From: Bugula neritina
Taxonomy: Eukaryota > Bryozoa > Gymnolaemata > Cheilostomatida > Bugulidae
DNA length: 64,000 bases
Direction: 5' to 3'
NCBI GenBank assembly: GCA_964035545.1
Contig: OZ037765.1
Span: 25,476,504 to 25,540,503, forward strand
Part shown: positions 60,801 to 64,000 of the stretch, piece by piece
Layout of the letters: every line of letters begins with the position of its first letter
How positions within the stretch are numbered: the stretch's first letter is position 1
Translations under genes and position numbers: made by a program
The notes under the pieces: generated by a model
What the model was told of the DNA's origin: nothing
The model's input: the letters and a program-made list of their open reading frames with translations, nothing else
The model's database searches: none

Positions 60801-63223
60801 CAGAGGTTAGTGAATAAAAGGAATACAGGAAAGCAGTAGAAGAGAAGTATTTAGTAGGCTTGAGCTTGAAATTGTTTTTATAAGTAACAGATGAGGAAAC
60901 ACCATCACTGGCTTTCCCTGGATCGATCTCAGATCGATCTTAACGAGATTGATCCATGGAAAGATGTCAAAGATCGATCTGAGCTGGCCGGTCTGTAGAG
61001 ATCGAACTCAGATCTCAAGGCAATAAGACCATGGAAAGACGAAAGATCTAAGCACATTTCTCAAGTCGATCTCGGTGAGATCGGTCCATGGAAAGCCGGT
61101 GAATATTTGCGGAAGAAGTTAAACCAATACCAAATATGCCAAAGCTTCCACAGGCCTTGCAAAGCCATAATTATGAGTACATGCAACTTATGAGGAGGGG
61201 GTGAGGGATGTGTAGTGAAAAAAATATTAATTAAGTATGATTTTCAGTATTGCTGGAAAACCAAATATTAACATTTCCATTTATAAAAAACGCTTTGAAT
61301 GAAATAAAAGTGATGCTACAGGATCACTTTTGGTATATTTGTTGATATTTTCTATGCTGCCAAAACACTGGTAGTGTGATCATCTGATTGTACTAGAAAC
61401 GTCCATAGAGTCAAAGCACATTGATCAGTAAATTAAAAATTGTTTCACTAAAAACTTGCTCTGTATTTTTATCTCACTTCAAAACTTCTGTTAATAAAAT
61501 AATACACCTGTTTAACAAATACTATGTTTGAAGGTTTTCCCTCTATTAATTAGCCTGAAGCTGTCCAGACTATTACTGCATTTTTTCCATGACTGCGAAT
61601 TATGCCATGAATGCCATATGGATTAATTTGTGCTTGCGGGTTTACATTAACTTACGGCTGTAGTTTCATTCAACGCAACTATTTCCATTTGGGTGAATGA
61701 AAAATCCATTCCCATAAAGGGAATGATGGAAATGAAGTGTATGCATGCACTGTGAACTAATCTTTTAGCTAGAGAAAAAAAGGAAAAAGATCCTGCCTCA
61801 CCTCTGACTTCTCGTAAGCGGCAGCACCTTTTCCTTTAGCCACTATAACATACGGAACTCTATCACCCAGTTGTGGTGCACTGCCCGCATCTCTTTTCTT
61901 CATTCTGACATAAAGTGACACATTTTTAAATGATTATATCAGCCACCATGATTTTAGCATACAGTAGTTGACAGGTCATGAAAACAGATACAATTAGAAA
62001 CTGCAAGAAATATTTTTTAGTATCTCCATTGATTCGATCCTACCATCACATTTTACTACAGCTTTTACATTATGCTACAATGCAGTGACACACAACATTG
62101 TATAAATTATCACAATGATTGAATTTCTAATTTCTAATCAAAATAAATGCAAATGCAAATACTATGGTATTACTTGTTAGCTAGGACCACATGAGCCTGC
62201 TTGGCATGATACTCTCCGTCAGTTTTGGTCAGCTCTTTAGTGATGATGAGTTGTGAGATGTCCACTCTGTTGCACAGGAGGTCAGAGATCATCTGCTTGG
62301 CGTAGTCTATGGCAGCGTCAGGGTTTCTGAACAGAAGACAGTCATTATAGGGCAACACCAGGTCCTGAGCAGACTGCAGCATTTTTCTGCTTTAACCCTA
62401 GCTAATAAAAAAACTAGTTTCTTGTTGTAGATTGTCAATTGTCTATTCTGTAAATTCTTCAATTAAAGATACTTTAAGATTACAAAACATCTTTTATAAC
62501 TTTCTAAGGTTTACCAGGAAGGATTCTCTGGCATGAGATGAATTCATCACGATAAACTCATAGCAAGAGTGCTGTGTGTTTAGTTTGGTTTCTTGTATTC
62601 AATATTTAGATTGAAGCTGGAAATTTACTTTTCATTACCGGAATTTGAAGCAGATATTTATAACAGCAACCTCATCAACTTATAATGACACTAATGGGAT
62701 GAGATTATCAAGCTTGAAAAACATGAAGGGGAATTCTCACCAGATCTCACTCAATAAACCAATTATTCACCATTTCAGGTTGGCAGCTTAAGTTTTAATC
62801 TATCGACCAGACAACTATAGCACTAAAATAAATATAATTGGCAGCTAAACTTGTTTCTCACGGAGTAGAAAAGGGTTGAACTTCATCTTCCTTGTAAATT
62901 TCATCTCTAATGATTTTATCAAATCCAGTGGCAATTACAAATACAAGTTGATTTACAAAGAACAGCCTATGTTGTTTTAGAAGCAAACACCTGGAATCAA
63001 GCAAGGTGTACTTGATATGTACCATTTGCTGATAACCCAACTCTCTATACCTTTCAATCAAGATCTTCTGCAGACACTGATTTATTAGATTTGCCACCAG
63101 AGGGCAGTTGTCTCTTCTCACTGTCTCAATGCCTTTACAGTCCATCTTATCATGAACATCTGGCTTTGTGAAAAATAGACCTGCATATCTTTTCTTGTTG
63201 ATGAGCAAATACGGAAAGTACAC
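57859..63223 (-). CDS. POLD1: DNA polymerase delta catalytic subunit, C-terminal 307 residues (partial)
   Basis: Seven minus-strand exons join in frame: 63223-63051, 62326-62174, 61904-61802, 59520-59388, 59077-58964, 58486-58327 and 57946-57859. They start at [16 protein letters not shown] (end of the palm region) and run through [58 protein letters not shown] and [20 protein letters not shown]. The C-terminus has both cysteine modules: CysA (CVGC ... CPYC), a zinc site, and CysB (CQRCSG ... CTSRDCP), which ligates a 4Fe-4S cluster and contacts the accessory subunits. The end is [16 protein letters not shown], a short tail and TAG. The exonuclease and most of the polymerase domain lie beyond the right edge. 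The protein replicates the lagging strand and serves several repair pathways. Nothing suggests inactivation. Confidence 0.95.
60155..60300. repeat. ACT/ACC trinucleotide-rich tract
   Basis: CTACTACTACTACCACTATT and ACCACCACTGTTACCATTAC style repeats in POLD1 intron, with an inverted end ACTAGTAGTAGTGG. It resembles the other short-unit tracts but is richer in C. Confidence 0.75.
60904..61102. mobile_element. Small inverted-repeat element (MITE-like) rich in GATCGATCT
   Basis: The left end CACTGGCTTTCCCTGGATCG and the reverse complement of the right end (CACCGGCTTTCCATGGACCG) match closely and continue into ATCTC. Inside, CCATGGAAAG occurs three times (about 60953, 61031 and 61086) and AGATCGATCT-like palindromes recur. 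The block is markedly more GC-rich than the surrounding intron. I could not define a target site duplication. It lies in the 2.3-kb POLD1 intron between exons 61904-61802 and 59520-59388. Confidence 0.65.
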
Positions 63224-64000
63224 CTGTTTATAGATAATAAGAATTGCCTTAGTTATTTACCATAGCAAGAGGCAAAACTATTTGCAATAACTTAGTATGA
63301 GATTTGAGAAAGCTCACATAGTGCCAATGTAATCATTTGTATTATCTAAACTAATATAAATCTGAAAGCTTTATCAAACATTCTATAGACAAGATAATGT
63401 TGGCTACATGCAGCTAAGTATGAAGCAAGACTTGGCACTAGAAGGTAGGCATGTTACGTAAGATGATGCAATGAAGGCGAAATTTATTACGATATCAGAT
63501 TGCATTGAAATCACAACTATACTGATGGCTATGTAGATATATCGCCCAGGTTAATGTAGCATACAAACACTTGGACAAAATTCAGTATATTATTATAAAT
63601 GTGGCATGGCAAATATACCAACCAGTACCACTTGAAGATAAAAATCAATTACAAGTGTATACTTTTTCATAGATACAACACTTGAAACCGAGCAAGAAAT
63701 GGATGTAAATTAGTAAAATGTAGCCACAAGATTGAGGTCATGTGACAGCAAAAACTGAATTGGACAGGCAATTTGCAGCCTGAAATAAACCCAGCACCTC
63801 AAAGCCTGTTTCATATAAGCAAAACTCTACAGAGGTTAGGCATATATTCACATAAACTGGTGAAGTTTCAGCTATATATTTGAAAAGATCATTTGTTACT
63901 GTATGAAATCATGAAAATGGTTCCCGAAGAAAAATATGTTAAATGCTGGAATATAGATTTTTGCTTAGCTCAGATTTTTAGTTAGAATTTTGGAATCTAG
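63224..64000. other. POLD1 intron, no exon seen
   Basis: The next upstream POLD1 exon should contain the catalytic GDTDS region, which I could not find here on either strand, so the intron extends past the window edge. No RNA gene or repeat stood out. Confidence 0.5.

Noticed and set aside
1-64000. CRISPR arrays, operons, bacterial insertion sequences or a prokaryotic defence system
   Set aside because: The window is intron-bearing animal DNA. No direct-repeat/spacer arrays or bacterial gene organisation were seen.

Overview
The window is nuclear DNA from an AT-rich, intron-rich animal genome. The genes are spliced, with GT-AG junctions (one GC-AG). The gene set is metazoan: PTF1A and paraxis/scleraxis-type bHLH factors, an epithelium-specific (ESE) ETS factor, MTMR3/4, COG7, SNX7/30 and POLD1. 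Compact genes (introns mostly 50-2300 bp), tRNA-derived SINEs and a Tc1 relic suggest an invertebrate bilaterian. The sequence alone does not fix the phylum; a lophotrochozoan would fit.

Layout. 219-320 (-) is the first coding exon of an unidentified gene running off the left edge. 321-8298 is intergenic, AT-rich and repeat-laden, with a SINE at 7655-7868. 8317-17369 (+) is an SNX7/SNX30-type PX-BAR sorting nexin in 11 coding exons, with an antisense intronic tRNA-Val(CAC) and a 21-bp minisatellite. 18804-19957 (-) is ptf1a and 27240-27749 (+) is a single-exon paraxis/scleraxis-type bHLH gene; the two are divergent, with a SINE and a 1.77-kb Tc1 relic between them. 27750-32521 is dominated by TACT/ATAG low-complexity blocks. 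32522-39947 (+) is MTMR3/4 in 13 coding exons, with a nested hAT-type element in intron 5. 40399-49654 (-) is COG7 in 19 exons, convergent with MTMR3/4. 49655-54398 is intergenic with simple repeats and a SINE. 54399-57214 (+) is an ESE-type ETS factor with two alternative last exons. 57859-63223 (-) is the last seven exons of POLD1, convergent with the ETS gene and continuing off the right edge.

The exon models were built by hand from reading frame, splice sites and family similarity. Each internally complete model closes in frame: SNX 470 aa, ptf1a 153 aa, MTMR 991 aa, COG7 764 aa, ETS 370 or 373 aa. The genes do not form one pathway. SNX7/30, MTMR3/4 and COG7 all act in endosome/Golgi membrane traffic, the two bHLH genes and the ETS gene are developmental regulators, and POLD1 replicates DNA.

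The most interesting observation is in the ETS gene. Two consecutive 3'-terminal exons share the same splice phase, and each encodes a version of the C-terminal end of the DNA-binding domain with its own stop codon. This implies two ETS isoforms with different recognition-helix ends.
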